NCBI RefSeq assembly: GCF_042850945.1
Contig: NZ_AP031496.1
Span: forward strand, 3,534,001-3,598,000
Source of the DNA: Halioxenophilus aromaticivorans
GTDB taxonomy: Bacteria; Pseudomonadota; Gammaproteobacteria; Pseudomonadales; Cellvibrionaceae
Length of the DNA stretch: 64,000 nt
Direction of reading: 5' to 3'
Shown here: positions 1 to 8,809 of the stretch, in pieces
Layout of the letters: each line of letters begins with the position of its first letter
Numbering within the stretch: position 1 is the stretch's first letter
The notes under the pieces: generated by a model
The model's input: the letters and a program-made list of their open reading frames with translations, nothing else
What the model was told of the DNA's origin: nothing
The model's database searches: none
Made by a program: the position numbers and the translations under genes

Positions 1-33
1 CAACCACACCAACACGAGAACAAGCAGTAGTTT

Positions 34-58
34 TATAGCCCCCGCCTTGGGGGCTATA
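34..58. terminator. Hairpin at the end of the EthD-like gene
   Basis: A 10-bp stem (TATAGCCCCC pairing with GGGGGCTATA) with a 5-base loop overlaps the stop codon of the minus-strand gene at 54-389. There is no clear U-tract on the minus-strand side, so it may be a terminator or only a stabilising 3' hairpin. Confidence 0.4.
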
Positions 59-389
59 ACTGCTTCACTAATCGGCCATCGCAGGCATAGATGGCGGCAT
101 AGAGGTTGTCACGGTCTAAGTCGTCTGAAATAACCATGCGGCCGGCCTCGGATGCCTGCACCAACTCATTAAAGCTACGCTCTACGTCGTCGGTTTCAAT
201 ATCGTAAACCGCCATAAACTGGTAAGGCGCGTTTTGGGCCATGGGGTGTGCCAGGGTAAAACGCTGGGCCGCGATAAAACTGGGCAGTTTAACCACATCG
301 TCCAGATGGGTTTGGCGGTACCAGCGGTCACAGACCTCGTACTTTCCAGGTTTTGGATTACTCAGTACGACCATTTTATAGGCGGCCAT
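54..389 (-). CDS. Small EthD-like / dimeric alpha-beta barrel protein
   Basis: A 111-residue soluble protein with no signal peptide. Its opening (MVVLSNPKPGK, then a tryptophan/tyrosine-rich WYRQTHLDDVVKLP stretch) has the look of EthD-type or other dimeric ferredoxin-like-fold proteins, small enzymes or accessory proteins often found in catabolic operons. It starts 21 bp after the stop of the enoyl-CoA hydratase at 411-1199 and is probably cotranscribed with it. The family call rests on general sequence pattern only, and no catalytic residue can be named. It could equally be a stress-responsive barrel protein. Confidence 0.6.
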   Translation of the reverse strand: MAAYKMVVLSNPKPGKYEVCDRWYRQTHLDDVVKLPSFIAAQRFTLAHPMAQNAPYQFMAVYDIETDDVERSFNELVQASEAGRMVISDDLDRDNLYAAIYACDGRLVKQL

Positions 390-410
390 GAATCCTCCCA
401 GCCGTGGTTA

Positions 411-1199
411 TTATTCTTTTTTCAGCATGGCCGCCACTGCGGCCTGATGATCCGCCTGGCGCATGCTCACTGCCTCATAGGCCAAGCCGGTATCCAGCAA
501 ACTGTGCGTTACCCGTTTCAGCTCTTGGTTGAGCAATATTTTAGTCCAACGCACGGCGTTGGTGGAGTTAGCCAGCACTCGGGAACAGTAAGCCTGTACC
601 GCCTCATCTAATTGCTCAGCCGGTAAGCAATGGTTGATTAAGCCAATCTCCGCCGCTTTTTGCGCGCTGAGTAACTCGCCACTCAACAAGTACTCTTTAG
701 CCCGGCACAGGCCCACCAACTGCGGCCAAATAATCGCTCCACCGTCGCCGGCCACTAAACCCACAGCCACGTGTGGGTCGCCAATTTTGGCTCTTTCTGA
801 GGCAAAAATAACATCGCAAAACAGCGCTACGGTTGCCCCCAAACCCACGGCATGGCCATTCATCCGGCATACCAAGGGTTTGTCTAAATCGAGCATGGCA
901 AAAATAATTCGCTTGGCCAAGCGGACTTCTTCATCAAATAAATCGGGGTTATTGGCGTTGTTTTGAATATGCTCTAAATCGCCGCCGGCGGAAAACGCTT
1001 TGCCAGCACCGGTTATTACCACCAAATCACTGTGCTTATCGGTGGCGGCAAAGTGAAACACCTCGGCCAACTCTTCATGCAGAGCGAGATTTACAGCGTT
1101 AAGGTTATCCGGCCGGTTTAACGTGATGGTTAATACTCTTTCGTTTCGCTCCAATAGAAGCGTGCGATAGGTAGGGCATTCAAAAGAATCTTGGGACAT
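411..1199 (-). CDS. Enoyl-CoA hydratase/isomerase (crotonase) family protein
   Basis: This 262-residue cytoplasmic protein is of normal crotonase length. The N-terminal LTITLNRPDNLNAVN strand and the GAGKAFSAGGDLEHI oxyanion-hole loop are present. At the place of the first catalytic glutamate of classical hydratases it has His (GDPHVAVGLVAGDGG), while a later Glu (AKEYLLSG) is kept, so it may be an isomerase, hydrolase or lyase rather than a true hydratase. It heads a likely two-gene transcript with the EthD-like gene downstream. The neighbourhood of acyl-CoA dehydrogenases supports a role in beta-oxidation of an unusual acyl-CoA. The substrate is unknown. Confidence 0.85.
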   Translation of the reverse strand: MSQDSFECPTYRTLLLERNERVLTITLNRPDNLNAVNLALHEELAEVFHFAATDKHSDLVVITGAGKAFSAGGDLEHIQNNANNPDLFDEEVRLAKRIIFAMLDLDKPLVCRMNGHAVGLGATVALFCDVIFASERAKIGDPHVAVGLVAGDGGAIIWPQLVGLCRAKEYLLSGELLSAQKAAEIGLINHCLPAEQLDEAVQAYCSRVLANSTNAVRWTKILLNQELKRVTHSLLDTGLAYEAVSMRQADHQAAVAAMLKKE

Positions 1200-1303
1200 A
1201 GCGTGATCTTTATTGAGTTCGTGGTCTTAATTGATTTACTGCCAGCTGCAAAATAAAGCGCAGCCTTGTATGGCTTTTTATAGCGTTGTTATAAAACAAT
1301 GGC

Positions 1304-1338
1304 AAAGGGTTGCCAAGGTCAGCAACCCTTTGTTTTTT
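1304..1338. terminator. Terminator-like hairpin between GMC and crotonase genes
   Basis: A perfect 10-bp stem (AAAGGGTTGC / GCAACCCTTT) has an 8-base loop and is followed by G and six T on the plus strand. Both flanking genes are on the minus strand, where the hairpin is followed by a looser T-rich stretch. It probably ends the GMC oxidoreductase transcript and isolates the crotonase gene. Confidence 0.55.
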
Positions 1339-1372
1339 CTTCGTTACTGCTTTTTTGCTTTAAAAGCCCATA

Positions 1373-2956
1373 TTATGAAAGCCTTGGAATAACTTGCTCC
1401 ATAATGCGCTCTGCATTGGCGGCGATAGTAAGCGATGGGTTAGCCGCCGCCGTGGATCCAGGCATCAATGCCCCATCTACGACAAATATATTTGGCAGGC
1501 CGTTGAGTTGTCCATTCATACCACAGGCTTGCCCCATCACGGTACCGCCTAATGGGTGCCAAATTCCGGCAGAACTACCGATGGCAGAGCCGGGAATAAC
1601 GCCGTTATCCAGATGCTGCATTTTACTTAGGCTCTGGTAATGGGCCTGGCGATCAATTTCATTGTCGGCGTATGGGTACTGAATAATGGCCCCATCCGTA
1701 TTGGCATCGTAGCCGATACTGCCCGTGGCATTGGGGGTACTCATAGCCATGTGCAACTGCATTCTAACGCCATCTGGCAACCCCTGGCTGCCATTGGAGG
1801 GGGAATGCATAAAACCGACTGGCTTTATACTGTTGTTTAAATCGTGGGCCGCTACACAGGGCGGTCCGCCTTGAATCGCACTGATATCTGGCTGATAGAT
1901 CAGCCGGCCCATTAACTCATCACCGTTGCCAGCAAAACCTTCGCCAACGGCGTCGTTAAGATTTGATAGATCACCAAGCGCTTTAGATTTTAACAACAGC
2001 CGAGTTGTATTAATGGCACCAGCAGCGAGAAAAACATAGCGGCTTACAAACACCTGCTTATACTGTAATTCGCCAAATTCGTTGAGCACATCACAATGGG
2101 TGCGAAACAAACGATCCGATACCTGCTCAATAGTTTGCACATTATGCAAAGGATGAACACTGACATTCCCCGTGCTTCTAGCGTTGGCAATGTAGTTTTT
2201 ATCCAGTGTATTTTTCGCATTGCTATTGCAGCCATACACATATTCGCCGATGGATGCAAAAGGAGAAATCTCGCCATTAATTTCTCGTCTTATGACATTC
2301 CAATTAAAACCAACGTCACTTTCGGTAATATCGAAGCCCGCTTGGGCTGCATTATTAATGAACGTTCTTACGGCACCATAGTTAGGGCTTTCCAAAATAT
2401 CCCGCGGAATTTTACCACCGCTGACCATTGCCAGAACTCGTGGATAATAAACCGAGTCCATCATGTCGTAATCTAACTGCGGGAATACTTCGTTAAAGAT
2501 ATCTCTTCGCGGCTGCAATAACACACCGCCGTACACCAGAGAACCGCCCCCCAAACCTGCACCCACCACAGAGGGAACGGTGTCACCCTGAATGCGCTCC
2601 AGCATTCCGGTGTATTTCGAAACCGGATATTGGCCGGTGGCTCCATCCATGTCACCCAACCAAGTGGTTCGGCCATCGGCTTCGGTGGCGGCTGCGGCCA
2701 CCAACGGAAAGGTATCTTCACCTTGATATTGCCAGCTTTTGCCACGCTCTATTAATGCTGTTGCGATGCCCGCTTCGCCGAGACGAAGTGCTGCCACCGA
2801 GCCACCAAAACCCGATCCAATCACCACGCTTCTGCGATAGGTATACAGAGTGGGGGCTAGCCATTGAGCCTTGGCCAAACCTGTACTAAATGCGCTTGCC
2901 GCCGCTCCCGCAGCCAAACCCGACTTGACAAACCCGCGCCTGTTCATTTTTTTCAT
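1373..2956 (-). CDS. Tat-exported GMC oxidoreductase (cholesterol oxidase-like)
   Basis: A 527-residue FAD enzyme of the glucose-methanol-choline family. The N-terminus carries a twin-arginine signal (MNRRGFVKSG followed by an Ala-rich hydrophobic stretch), so export in folded form is expected. The FAD-binding Rossmann motif is VIGSGFGGSVAALRL near residue 45, followed by the GGGSLVYGGV block. The C-terminal GMC signature includes GIWHPLGGTVMG, with the likely catalytic His, and VVDGALMPGSTAAANPSLT. This pattern is closest to cholesterol-oxidase-like GMC enzymes, so a sterol or other alcohol substrate is possible. Two dyads lie in its upstream region. The sterol assignment is inference. Confidence 0.85.
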   Translation of the reverse strand: MKKMNRRGFVKSGLAAGAAASAFSTGLAKAQWLAPTLYTYRRSVVIGSGFGGSVAALRLGEAGIATALIERGKSWQYQGEDTFPLVAAAATEADGRTTWLGDMDGATGQYPVSKYTGMLERIQGDTVPSVVGAGLGGGSLVYGGVLLQPRRDIFNEVFPQLDYDMMDSVYYPRVLAMVSGGKIPRDILESPNYGAVRTFINNAAQAGFDITESDVGFNWNVIRREINGEISPFASIGEYVYGCNSNAKNTLDKNYIANARSTGNVSVHPLHNVQTIEQVSDRLFRTHCDVLNEFGELQYKQVFVSRYVFLAAGAINTTRLLLKSKALGDLSNLNDAVGEGFAGNGDELMGRLIYQPDISAIQGGPPCVAAHDLNNSIKPVGFMHSPSNGSQGLPDGVRMQLHMAMSTPNATGSIGYDANTDGAIIQYPYADNEIDRQAHYQSLSKMQHLDNGVIPGSAIGSSAGIWHPLGGTVMGQACGMNGQLNGLPNIFVVDGALMPGSTAAANPSLTIAANAERIMEQVIPRLS

Positions 2957-3063
2957 TGTGCGACTCCTAATGTTTTAAATAACTGCAATTACTACCGTGT
3001 GTAACGGTGGAAAATGTACAGCCAAACATCAGAAGAAATTGGGCACTATTCGCAAGCTAGATC

Positions 3064-3158
3064 TTTTACGTGAGATCGATTTCTCACCAACGTAAAGTGT
3101 GCCGATTCGTGCAAACCGATTTAATAGACAATTAAACAGTCGAATAATTACTGTTTAA
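3064..3158. promoter_or_regulatory. Two dyads upstream of the GMC oxidoreductase gene
   Basis: In the 247-bp gap before the GMC gene lie two inverted repeats. One has arms TTTACG at 3065-3070 and CGTAAA at 3091-3096, with further TGAGA/TCTCA pairing inside. The other is a perfect 8-bp repeat, TTAAACAG at 3132-3139 and CTGTTTAA at 3151-3158. They are candidate operators for a dimeric repressor, but no regulator gene is adjacent. Confidence 0.35.
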
Positions 3159-3203
3159 ATAACGACAATCAATGTGTCCGAACAAACTATAATTTTTTAG
3201 CGG

Positions 3204-3647
3204 TTAACTCAAAACACTCCAAATACCATCGCAGTTACCGATCACCCGCTCGTTGGTTTGAATAACGCCTCGCACAAATAACAGCTTTTTCTTTTGACTA
3301 ACGATTTCTGGCTCACAAAAAACAAAATCACCAACTTTAGCAACAGAAACAAACTGTGTATTTAAAGCCGTGGTTACCGCTTTAAAACGCTCCTCCCCCA
3401 GGCTGGCCACCACTGAAGAACCTAAGGCCATATCGGCAAAGGTCATCAAAGCGCCGCCGTGAAGCGTACCAATGTGATTATTAGTCTGTGCTTCGGTGAC
3501 AAAAATGCCCATGGCTATTGGGTGACCTTGCTCATTAAACTTACGCCACAAGGGGCCGACACTTACCGTAAAGCCCGCCAAATTATCGAAGCACTGCCAG
3601 CCTTCGGCCAGCAGTTGTTCTTGCGTTATTGTTTTTGTCTCTGCCAT
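3204..3647 (-). CDS. PaaI-family hotdog thioesterase
   Basis: A 147-residue cytoplasmic protein with the hotdog-fold thioesterase pattern: HIGTLHGGALMTFADMALG, including the HGG motif and the acidic residue of the central helix, then a beta-rich half (TTALNTQFVSVAKVGDFV). Members hydrolyse acyl-CoA thioesters and release CoA from stalled intermediates. It is the last gene of the minus-strand acyl-CoA dehydrogenase operon, 32 bp after the 3680-4615 gene, which suggests a housekeeping role in that pathway. The substrate cannot be read from the sequence. Confidence 0.85.
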   Translation of the reverse strand: MAETKTITQEQLLAEGWQCFDNLAGFTVSVGPLWRKFNEQGHPIAMGIFVTEAQTNNHIGTLHGGALMTFADMALGSSVVASLGEERFKAVTTALNTQFVSVAKVGDFVFCEPEIVSQKKKLLFVRGVIQTNERVIGNCDGIWSVLS

Positions 3648-3679
3648 TTTATAAAAACTTCACCTTAATGATCGGCCAA

Positions 3680-4615
3680 TTACAACGAGCTAAAACAAGC
3701 CTCGCCCACGGCCTGGGCATTGCCCGCTCGGCCGCCTAATTCACTCATCAGCGCTTTCAGACGATAGGTCCAAAGGTGCAAATCCATTTCTAGGGTCATG
3801 CCCATGGCACCGCTCATTTGATGCACATCGTAAATTACGCGGGTAGCGCTTTCTTGGGCGTGCAGTAACGCCAAGGCAGCGTCGCCGGCGTCACTGGACC
3901 AAGCCGCTTTAAATGCCAACCAGCGCACGCCACCGGCCAGTACCGCGCATTCACTTAACCGATGCCGCAAAGCTTGGAAAGTGCCAATAGGGTGGCCAAA
4001 TTGCTTGCGCACGCTGACATGTTCAACAGTTGTAGTGATAGCAGCCTGAATTAAACCGGCCATTTCCGCCGCCGTAGCAACGCGCAACGCCGCTTGCACT
4101 CGCTGGGCGTCGCTGTCGTTTAACCAGTGAATATTAGGGGTTTCAGGAATGCGAGCCATTGGATAGGCATAAAGCGAATCTGGCAGTGGTTCGGCAAGTT
4201 TTTGGTCAGGTTGATCGCTACTGGCAACGCCAACTTTTTCGCCATCGACAAAAATAAGTGTTTTTGCTGTGGCGGCAAAACGGCCAGGCCGCTGGTTATC
4301 GATGACAGTGAAAGGACGTTGTATTTCAACCGGCAACGCCAACTCATCCAGCACCGGCCCCACCAACATGGAAAGAGCCACCTCGGCGGTATACGGCAGC
4401 TGTGCTAAACGGTAGATGGCATCGGCGGCGGACAAGGGCCCCATTTCTGGCACCGCGGCAATGTCAAAGTAACCGCCCTCTTCCAGCTCTTGCTGTAGGG
4501 TTTCACTCACCAACGCAAAGCCGTGAAAATCCACCGGGGAGCTGGCAAATTGCTCGGCCAATTTATCAATGGCTCCGGCCACCGCTAACTGATCTTCGTT
4601 TAACGTTAAGTCCAT
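3680..4615 (-). CDS. Acyl-CoA dehydrogenase, small partner subunit
   Basis: This is a 311-residue acyl-CoA dehydrogenase-like protein. I place the start at MDLTLNEDQLAVAG, where ATG overlaps the upstream stop as TAATG; an upstream in-frame extension has no family resemblance. The C-terminal four-helix domain is clear (VRKQFGHPIGTFQALRHRLSE, then VHQMSGAMGMTLEMDLHLWTYR), but the middle FAD-contacting region is short and the usual GTSEVQ block is absent. This fits the degenerate partner of an alpha2beta2 heterotetrameric dehydrogenase, as known for steroid-degrading FadE/ChsE pairs. Its partner is the gene directly upstream (4615-5751). Confidence 0.85.
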   Translation of the reverse strand: MDLTLNEDQLAVAGAIDKLAEQFASSPVDFHGFALVSETLQQELEEGGYFDIAAVPEMGPLSAADAIYRLAQLPYTAEVALSMLVGPVLDELALPVEIQRPFTVIDNQRPGRFAATAKTLIFVDGEKVGVASSDQPDQKLAEPLPDSLYAYPMARIPETPNIHWLNDSDAQRVQAALRVATAAEMAGLIQAAITTTVEHVSVRKQFGHPIGTFQALRHRLSECAVLAGGVRWLAFKAAWSSDAGDAALALLHAQESATRVIYDVHQMSGAMGMTLEMDLHLWTYRLKALMSELGGRAGNAQAVGEACFSSL

Positions 4616-5751
4616 TAGCGCGGCTCCCTGGGTAATTCTAAAAACTGCGTAGCGATAATATTGAGTTGGATCTCGGCGGCACCCGATGCGATACCGGCAA
4701 CAATGCCGCGCTGATGGTGGGCCAATAACATGGGGTGTACGCCACTGATGGCTTCTGGCACATGCTCCACCACAAATTCCGACACCAAACGCTCGCAAAT
4801 GACGGTAGAGAATCGACCAACGCTGGCCTCAGGCCCGGTGGTTAAATTCTTCGCTCGCTGATCGATAATCTGATAACTGTACCAACGCGCCGCTTCGCAG
4901 GCCGCGTGAGCCTTGGCGGCTTGCTCCACCACACCGGCGCTGAAGCGGTTTGCTTGTTTCAGGAGTCGAATGGCGTCTTTTAATGTTTTAGAGGCCAAAG
5001 AAAAACGCGGGATACCCACGCGCTCCATGGACAACGCTCGGCCAACGATCTCCCAGGCTTGGCCTTCTTCGCCCAGGCGCCAGCGTTGATTCACTTCGAC
5101 ATCGTCAAAAAAGACTTCGTGAATATCGCCCTCACCGATAATACTGGGAATATCTCGCACGGTGATCCCCGGAGTATCCATGGGTATTAGAAAAATAGAA
5201 ATACCATTTTTACCATCGGAAGTACGTGCCAAACAAAAACAGGTATCGGCGTCACCAGCGTAGGACGTCCAGATTTTTTGACCATTAATTTTGTAGACGT
5301 CACCGTGTTTGTTGGCTCGGGTACGCAACGAGGCTAAATCCGAGCCGGACTCTGGCTCAGAGAACCCCTGGCACCAAAGGGTTTCACCCCGCGCCATGGG
5401 TAAGATGTGCTTTTCTTTTTGCTCGTCGGTGCCGTACAACATCAACGTGGGGCCAATCCAGTTGACATTCATATACTGACCGCCACGCGGCTCGCCCGCC
5501 ATCCACATTTCTTCGGCTAAAATAAACGCCTCCCAAGGGTCGGCATCGCGCCCCCCCCAGGCTTTAGGCCAATGCGGCACCAGCAACCCTTCCTCTGCTA
5601 GCGCTGCGCAGAACTGCTTTGCGAAGGCGGTTTGTTCTTTGGAGGCTGGGCCATGGGCCACGTGTTCCCAGTCCTCAGGCAGATGTTTTGCCAATACAGT
5701 GCGAATGGTTTCCCGAAACGCCTGCTGTTGGGCAGTCCAATTAAAATCCAT
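4615..5751 (-). CDS. Acyl-CoA dehydrogenase, large partner subunit
   Basis: A 378-residue flavoenzyme catalysing alpha,beta-dehydrogenation of an acyl-CoA. Domains follow the family: N-terminal helices (MDFNWTAQQQAFRETIR), middle domain with WCQGFSEPESGSDLASLRTRA and KIWTSYAGDADTCFCLART contacting FAD and substrate, and a C-terminal helical domain ending in GIASGAAEIQLNIIATQFLELPR. Gly-Ala replaces the usual GTSE region. The gene is 17 bp after the hydratase at 5769-6581 and translationally coupled (TAATG) to the 311-residue partner. Electrons would pass to ETF, which is not encoded here. A steroid side-chain substrate is plausible but unproven. Confidence 0.88.
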   Translation of the reverse strand: MDFNWTAQQQAFRETIRTVLAKHLPEDWEHVAHGPASKEQTAFAKQFCAALAEEGLLVPHWPKAWGGRDADPWEAFILAEEMWMAGEPRGGQYMNVNWIGPTLMLYGTDEQKEKHILPMARGETLWCQGFSEPESGSDLASLRTRANKHGDVYKINGQKIWTSYAGDADTCFCLARTSDGKNGISIFLIPMDTPGITVRDIPSIIGEGDIHEVFFDDVEVNQRWRLGEEGQAWEIVGRALSMERVGIPRFSLASKTLKDAIRLLKQANRFSAGVVEQAAKAHAACEAARWYSYQIIDQRAKNLTTGPEASVGRFSTVICERLVSEFVVEHVPEAISGVHPMLLAHHQRGIVAGIASGAAEIQLNIIATQFLELPREPR

Positions 5752-5768
5752 AGATTTACCGTCTCAGG

Positions 5769-6581
5769 TTATTCTTTATTGTCTTTGCCGGCGAAGTTTT
5801 TCATGTATTTTTCGATACCGGCAATGTAGTTAGGGTTGAGCATCAACGTACTATTGGCCATACGTTCTATATTGCGGGCTTGGTCTCGACCAAGCTCGTG
5901 ACATAACTCTATGGCCAATTTTGCCGCGCCCATCTGTTCGCCGTGCTGCTCGGCTAAATGACGGCAGAAATCCATAACGTCGTCTTCAAAGGTTTCATCG
6001 CTAAACACTTCATGGGCCAAGCCCATCATCAGTGCGCGATCAGCGTCTGCGGGCTTGTTAGCCATAATTAAATAGCGAGCCCAGTGCGGGCCAACCAATC
6101 GTGTTAAACGGCTTACACCATTGGACGCGGGCAATACACCAAACTTACCCTCTGGGAAGGCGTAGCTGGCGCTCTTAGCCGCCAACCGGAAATCGCAAGA
6201 CATGGACATTTCTAGGCCACCGCCAACGCAGGGGCCCTGGTGGGCCACGACGATGGGTTTTTCTACGTGCTCCATCTCATCGTAAATACGATGCATACCA
6301 TGCAGTTGCAAACGGTGCCGTTCTCGAATTTCCACGCCGGTGCGCAATATCTTTTTCGCCTCCGGTGAGCTATCACTTAGATCTGCACCGGCACAAAAAT
6401 AGCGACCGGTGGCGCGAATCAACATAACTTTTAGCTCAATGTTGTCTCTTAACTCGTGCACCGCCTCTTCAAACAGGCGCATGGTTTCGCCGCTCAGCGC
6501 GTTGAGCTTCTCCGGTCGATTAAGGGTGCAAATAAGAATAGCGCCCTGCTGTTCTACCAATAAATGGGGAGCATCGGTCAT
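5769..6581 (-). CDS. Enoyl-CoA hydratase family protein
   Basis: A 270-residue crotonase with ICTLNRPEKLNALSGETM, the oxyanion loop RATGRYFCAGADLSD, and FPEGKFGVLPASNGVSRL, which keeps the first catalytic glutamate position. The second glutamate seems replaced (ARYLIM). It lies 14 bp after the fused dehydrogenase and 17 bp before the next dehydrogenase gene, in a single operon, so it probably acts on the enoyl-CoA those enzymes make. Hydratase versus isomerase activity is not decidable from sequence alone. Confidence 0.87.
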   Translation of the reverse strand: MTDAPHLLVEQQGAILICTLNRPEKLNALSGETMRLFEEAVHELRDNIELKVMLIRATGRYFCAGADLSDSSPEAKKILRTGVEIRERHRLQLHGMHRIYDEMEHVEKPIVVAHQGPCVGGGLEMSMSCDFRLAAKSASYAFPEGKFGVLPASNGVSRLTRLVGPHWARYLIMANKPADADRALMMGLAHEVFSDETFEDDVMDFCRHLAEQHGEQMGAAKLAIELCHELGRDQARNIERMANSTLMLNPNYIAGIEKYMKNFAGKDNKE

Positions 6582-6595
6582 TGTTATTCTCCTTT

Positions 6596-8809
6596 TTATC
6601 CACGCGTTCGCGGTAAGCCCAGAGCTTTCTCGGCGATCATACTGCGGTGAACTTCACTGGTACCACCGTATATGGTAGTACCGTGGGCATGTCGATAGGC
6701 GAGGTTAAGTTCACCTGCGGCACCGTCTCGTTTTGATAGCGAGTAAGGCGCGGTCAGGTCGAGCAAATCCCGTGCATCGGATTGGAATTTCTCAGATGAA
6801 AACATTTTTGTCATCGGCCCGTAGGCTTTGCTTTCTTTACCGGTAACGCCAACCCACAAGGCTCGGTCGCCCAGCATTTCAGCAATGTAGGTGTGGGCGC
6901 GTGTTCTGGCCAGACGCTTTTGTGCATCCACATCCTGGATAAGCGGCTTGCCTTGGTAGGTTATTTCTGCGCACATCTGCTCGGCGGACTCAAATAACGC
7001 CTGTTGGCTTTTCATAAAACCGCCACCGTGTTCCAGCGCCAATGCAGCCGACATCACTTTTAACCCGCCATCCACTTCACCCAGGCGATATTTATCTGGT
7101 ACACGCACGCCATCGTAGTAGGTAATATTGGTTCGTTCATCCTGGAAGGTATGCACAGCCTGCACTTCGATGCCTTCGGAATCCATTGGCACAACAAACA
7201 TGGTTAAGCCTTTGTGCTTAGGCACATCCGGATTAGTACGCACCAGCATAAGTACGTAGTGGGCAATATTGGCACCACTGGTCCACATCTTAGAGCCATC
7301 AATGCGCCACCAGCCGTCACCATCGGGGGTGGCTTTGGTTTTCGCCGCGAACACGTCTGAACCACAACCAGGCTCGGAATAGCCCAAGCTACAGATGGCT
7401 TCACCGGCAATAATTTTAGGCAGCACATCTTGCTTTAGTTCGTCGTTACCACACTTGCGAATCATGGTGCCCACCATGCCTGTGGTACTCACTGGGTGGC
7501 TGGTCCAACCGTGGCTTTCCCACACGCTGCGCAACGCGTTAATCACGTAGGGTTCTGCCTCGCGGCCACCGCTGTCTTTTGGCCACTCAGGGAACAAGAA
7601 TTTATGTTCCGCTAGAGTTTTGTGTACACCGGCATCGAAGCCATCAAAAGAGTAATGGGCTTTGGCGCGCAACTCCGGCGTTAAAATGCGATTGAATAAA
7701 TCGTCTAATTCCTTCGCCATGGCGTTGGCCTCGTCGCCCAGGTCAAAGTCGATATCCACTTGGCCAACATCTGGCAAGGCCACTGCTTCACCAGCGTACA
7801 AACGCCGACCGGCTTCCTCCAACACTCGGCTTGGGTCGCCGTACACCAATGGCCAAACCTTAGCGCGCAGGTTGTATAGGTGAATATCGTATTCGGTGGC
7901 CAAACCGTAGCCACCAAAGGTGTGCAACGATTGGGTCACCGCGCGGGCAGCGGTATCCGCCGTCCACCATAACGCCATGGAAATTTGCGCACCGGCATCG
8001 TCAATGCCCTTGCTGATATCGTGAATTGCCCGCCAGGTTAAATATTTGCCGCCATCCACATCGACAATCAAATCGGCCAAGGGGTGGGAAATGCCTTGGT
8101 AGGCGCCAATCAGCTGGCCAAATGCCTCTCGCTCACAAGCGTATACCGAGGCCAAACGGATAGCCTCACGGGAAAGACCAGACAGCGCCACCGACATCAG
8201 CAACTTCCACTCTTCCAAGCCCTGGGCAAACACCTTCGTCGCCTTATCGCCTTCGCCTAAAACAATGGATTCTAAGTTTGCGAAATCCAGCTCGGCGATG
8301 GCGTTATCTGCCATGGTTGGTTCACACTGTACGGCGCCCTGGGGAACGCTTACCAAAACTACTTGGTTGCCCTTTCGGGCGATTACCGCTTGGGCTACGG
8401 CGCCGCCGGCTACCCACTGTTTTGGCTGGGCAGAAATATCGGCATAGGCGATAGAGGTAACGGTTTCGCCCGTGAAAATTTGTTCTAACAACTCGGCTTG
8501 ATCACTGGCCGCCAGTAGGGCTAACACCCTCGCCGCTACCAAGGTTTCAGCCACGGGGCCGGCAGCAATGGTTCTGCCAACTTCTTCCATTAATACAGCC
8601 GCATCCATCACGCCTAAGCCCAAGCCGCCCTGGTCTTCCGGTACTCGCAAGCAAAATGCCCCGAGCTCGGCCAAACCACGCCACATGACGGCATCGAACC
8701 CCTGGGTTTCGGCCGCTGCGCGGACTTTTTCTGTGCTGCTGTTTTCGTCTAAGTAACGGGCGAAAGACTCCAGCATCATGCGCTGGTCATCGGTCAGGTC
8801 AAAATTCAT
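6596..8809 (-). CDS. Fused double acyl-CoA dehydrogenase
   Basis: At 737 residues this is twice the normal length. Residues about 1-345 form one complete dehydrogenase module (MNFDLTDDQRMMLESFARYL to DPSRVLEEAGRRLYAG), and residues about 365-737 form a second with CSLGYSEPGCGSDVFAAKTKA, SKMWTSGANIAHYVLM and the terminal IYGGTSEVHRSMIAEKALGLPR. The fusion mirrors two-subunit heterodimeric dehydrogenases and resembles the FadE34-type steroid side-chain enzymes. The second module holds the best-preserved FAD/substrate motifs; the first is likely structural. It heads the operon running down to 3204 and diverges from the dehydrogenase at 9156. The steroid role is inference. Confidence 0.9.
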   Translation of the reverse strand: MNFDLTDDQRMMLESFARYLDENSSTEKVRAAAETQGFDAVMWRGLAELGAFCLRVPEDQGGLGLGVMDAAVLMEEVGRTIAAGPVAETLVAARVLALLAASDQAELLEQIFTGETVTSIAYADISAQPKQWVAGGAVAQAVIARKGNQVVLVSVPQGAVQCEPTMADNAIAELDFANLESIVLGEGDKATKVFAQGLEEWKLLMSVALSGLSREAIRLASVYACEREAFGQLIGAYQGISHPLADLIVDVDGGKYLTWRAIHDISKGIDDAGAQISMALWWTADTAARAVTQSLHTFGGYGLATEYDIHLYNLRAKVWPLVYGDPSRVLEEAGRRLYAGEAVALPDVGQVDIDFDLGDEANAMAKELDDLFNRILTPELRAKAHYSFDGFDAGVHKTLAEHKFLFPEWPKDSGGREAEPYVINALRSVWESHGWTSHPVSTTGMVGTMIRKCGNDELKQDVLPKIIAGEAICSLGYSEPGCGSDVFAAKTKATPDGDGWWRIDGSKMWTSGANIAHYVLMLVRTNPDVPKHKGLTMFVVPMDSEGIEVQAVHTFQDERTNITYYDGVRVPDKYRLGEVDGGLKVMSAALALEHGGGFMKSQQALFESAEQMCAEITYQGKPLIQDVDAQKRLARTRAHTYIAEMLGDRALWVGVTGKESKAYGPMTKMFSSEKFQSDARDLLDLTAPYSLSKRDGAAGELNLAYRHAHGTTIYGGTSEVHRSMIAEKALGLPRTRG

